Origin: Acidipila sp. EB88
GTDB lineage: Bacteria; Acidobacteriota; Terriglobia; Terriglobales; Acidobacteriaceae
Assembly (NCBI RefSeq): GCF_003858395.1
Contig: NZ_QWEV01000005.1
Coordinates: 2,356,001 to 2,420,000, forward strand
Direction: 5' to 3'
Length of the DNA stretch: 64,000 nucleotides
Position numbers and translations under genes: made by a program. The notes beneath the pieces are model-generated. The model searched no databases. It worked only from the letters and a program-made list of their open reading frames with translations, and had not been told where the DNA came from. Shown here piece by piece: positions 62,694-64,000 of this stretch (positions within the stretch are counted from its first letter, which is position 1; every line of letters starts with the position of its first letter).

Positions 62694-63593
62694 TTAGCCG
62701 GCGTGCAAGCCGGTAATCAGCATCACGATAAGGCTGCCGGCGCAGAGACACACCAGTTGCAGGTACACCGCGCGTGGAGTGGCGGCCTCGGCCAGTTCGG
62801 GCAGCAGGTTGACCCCGGCGATATAGAGGAAGCTGCCTGCGCTCACCGGCAGAAGCCAGCGAAACACTGAAGCTCCGCCTGCTCCCAGGGCCAGCACAGC
62901 CAGTGCCCCGGCAACGGCGGGCAGGGCGGCAACCACGGCGAAGCGCATGGCGCGCGGCGCAGGTACGCCCAGGTGCAGCAGCACGGCTACGTCGCCCAGG
63001 CGGTGCGGCACCTCGTGCAGGGCCACGGCGAACGCGGTAAGCAGCCCCAGGTTCGGGCGAATGGCAAAGGCAGTCGCGATCGCCGTGCCATCCACGAAGC
63101 TATGGAGGCAGCTGCCCAGCATCAGGTTGAGCGGGCGCATGCCCTGCTTGGCGCCCGCAAGGTGGGCACATGGCTGGTGGGCGCAGTCGGCGCCGGGGGC
63201 GTGCGCCGGGTCTTGCTGCGCAGGTATCGTTGCCGGGGCTTCTGCGTAGCTGTGGAAGACGCGCTCCACGGCAAAGAGCACGAGCAGGGTCAAACCCACC
63301 GCAAGCCAGGTTCCACGGCCATTGCCCAGCGCATCCACTGCTTCGGGCAGAAGATGCAGGATCGCCGTGGCAAGCAGCACTCCGACTGCCAGCGACAGCA
63401 GGTAGGGCAGCTGGCGCTGCAGCTGCTGCTCCCGCGAACGCAGGAGCCACGCGGCCGCGACCGCAACCACCTGGACGGCAAGAACCGTGCCGAGCATCAG
63501 CACGGGAAAACAACATCCTGGTCGTGCTGAGTGTGGGTGCCGAGACGGCCCTCGAGGCTGCCCGGCGTGTGCTTGTTGCGAATGCGCATTCAA
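62694..63593 (-). CDS. ZIP family metal transporter
   Basis: The 299-residue membrane protein has about seven helices. Metal-site motifs are HSFVDGTAIATAF in one helix and HEVPHRLGDVAVLL in the next, as in ZIP zinc importers (GufA/ZupT-like). A His/Cys-rich loop with ADCAHQPCAHLAG lies between helices 3 and 4. The start is a TTG at 63593 with no ribosome-binding site; GTG at 63503 or ATG at 63497 would remove a His-rich N-terminus and are equally possible. It lies 48 bases after the end of a second TonB receptor gene on the same strand. Confidence 0.9.
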   Translation of the reverse strand: MNAHSQQAHAGQPRGPSRHPHSARPGCCFPVLMLGTVLAVQVVAVAAAWLLRSREQQLQRQLPYLLSLAVGVLLATAILHLLPEAVDALGNGRGTWLAVGLTLLVLFAVERVFHSYAEAPATIPAQQDPAHAPGADCAHQPCAHLAGAKQGMRPLNLMLGSCLHSFVDGTAIATAFAIRPNLGLLTAFAVALHEVPHRLGDVAVLLHLGVPAPRAMRFAVVAALPAVAGALAVLALGAGGASVFRWLLPVSAGSFLYIAGVNLLPELAEAATPRAVYLQLVCLCAGSLIVMLITGLHAG

Positions 63594-63641
63594 TTAGGAT
63601 GGCACATCGGGCGGCAACTGGAAAGCTCTTCGACCCAGCGG

Positions 63642-64000
63642 CTAACGAGAGTGAAACCGGTAACGCAGCTCGGCGAAGATCTCACGCGGATCGTTGTAGT
63701 GGAAGCCGCCAAACGTAACGCTGTTGTCGAGCAGCACCCTGCGATTGGCCACGTTGAGGGCGCTGACCGAAAGGCTCGCCTGCTCGCCCAGCGCTTTGCC
63801 TAGGCGGAGATCAAAGGTGGTGTGCTGCGGCAGGTACGCGTCAGGGTAGGGAGTGGCCGGGTCCGGGTCGCCATTCGTGAAGCCTGACCCGTAGTAGACG
63901 TTGGTCGATACCGTGGTGCTCCACGGAAGTGCCGTCTCGAAACCGACGTTGAGGGTGTTGCGCTGGTCGTGGTCGACTGGGGTGTAACCCGGCTCGACGT
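63642..64000 (-). CDS. TonB-dependent receptor, C-terminal part (runs off the right edge)
   Basis: The minus-strand frame is open from the window edge to the TAG at 63642 and encodes the last 119 residues of an outer-membrane receptor. HDQRNTLNVGFETALPW, FTNGDP, TTFDLRLGKALGEQASLSVSALNVAN and the final REIFAELRYRF are typical of the last strands of Acidobacteriota TonB barrels. Arrangement before a ZIP gene suggests an outer- plus inner-membrane metal import unit. Confidence 0.85.
   Translation of the reverse strand, partial: VEPGYTPVDHDQRNTLNVGFETALPWSTTVSTNVYYGSGFTNGDPDPATPYPDAYLPQHTTFDLRLGKALGEQASLSVSALNVANRRVLLDNSVTFGGFHYNDPREIFAELRYRFHSR

Overview
The window looks like the chromosome of a GC-rich, diderm soil bacterium of the phylum Acidobacteriota, probably class Terriglobia (Granulicella, Terriglobus or Edaphobacter type). 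The reasons are very long TonB-dependent receptors that begin with a carboxypeptidase-regulatory-like domain, secreted beta-rich paralogues with the 'GSFTADGxGxI' type of repeat, outer-membrane biogenesis (SurA-like chaperone, lipoproteins, Tat), a menaquinone-type UbiE/MenG, and conserved housekeeping neighbourhoods (def-fmt-rsmB-PASTA; aroB-ubiE). This placement is an inference from gene content; no 16S rRNA gene is present. No prophage, transposon, integron or CRISPR array was seen.

Layout. 1-7.6 kb: partial lipoprotein, M61 peptidase, ComM/YifB ATPase, and a divergent pair made of a PAS histidine kinase and a GAF-HisKA protein without an ATPase domain. 7.7-9.8 kb: a small accessory-looking segment with a PD-(D/E)xK nuclease-like protein and a divergent unknown gene. 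9.9-14.2 kb: AlaX-like editing protein, YciI-like protein, two tandem secreted paralogues. 14.2-17.2 kb: an AT-rich, palindrome-rich intergenic region, then rho, rpoZ and tRNA-Ala(CGC). 17.3-22.8 kb: MarR regulator, YceI, Cu/Zn superoxide dismutase, acetyltransferase, S41 protease, catalase-like protein. 23.1-31.2 kb: SurA-like PPIase with a long tail, YhaM, MmcQ, aroC, def, fmt, rsmB. 31.3-36.2 kb (minus): PASTA protein, OsmC, CDF transporter, ubiE/menG, aroB. 36.2-43.1 kb: nadB and nadA flanking a tatB-tatC-glutaminyl-cyclase-like-terC operon. 43.2-48.4 kb: a Fur-family regulator and a four-gene overlapping ECF sigma / anti-sigma / membrane / DUF4097 operon. 48.4-56.8 kb (minus): yihY, pyk, mutL, a winged-helix-like protein with a 19-unit tandem repeat, cmk. 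56.9-59 kb: VOC-RibH fusion, nusB, lipoprotein. 59-64 kb: a putative zinc-acquisition locus (TonB receptor, His/Cys-rich membrane protein, Zur-like regulator, ZIP transporter, second TonB receptor).

How the genes fit together. Several groups are coupled by overlaps of 1-8 nt: sigma/anti-sigma/B-box/DUF4097, repeat protein/cmk, aroB/ubiE, ribH/nusB, OsmC/PASTA, tatB/tatC and cyclase/terC. The least explained items are the repeat-array protein encoded between mutL and cmk, the VOC-lumazine synthase fusion, the kinase-less GAF-HisKA protein divergent from a full kinase, the SurA-like protein whose disordered tail carries five x-T/V-R-F/Y motifs, the nuclease/unknown pair at 7.7-9.8 kb, and the AT-rich palindromic tract downstream of rho.
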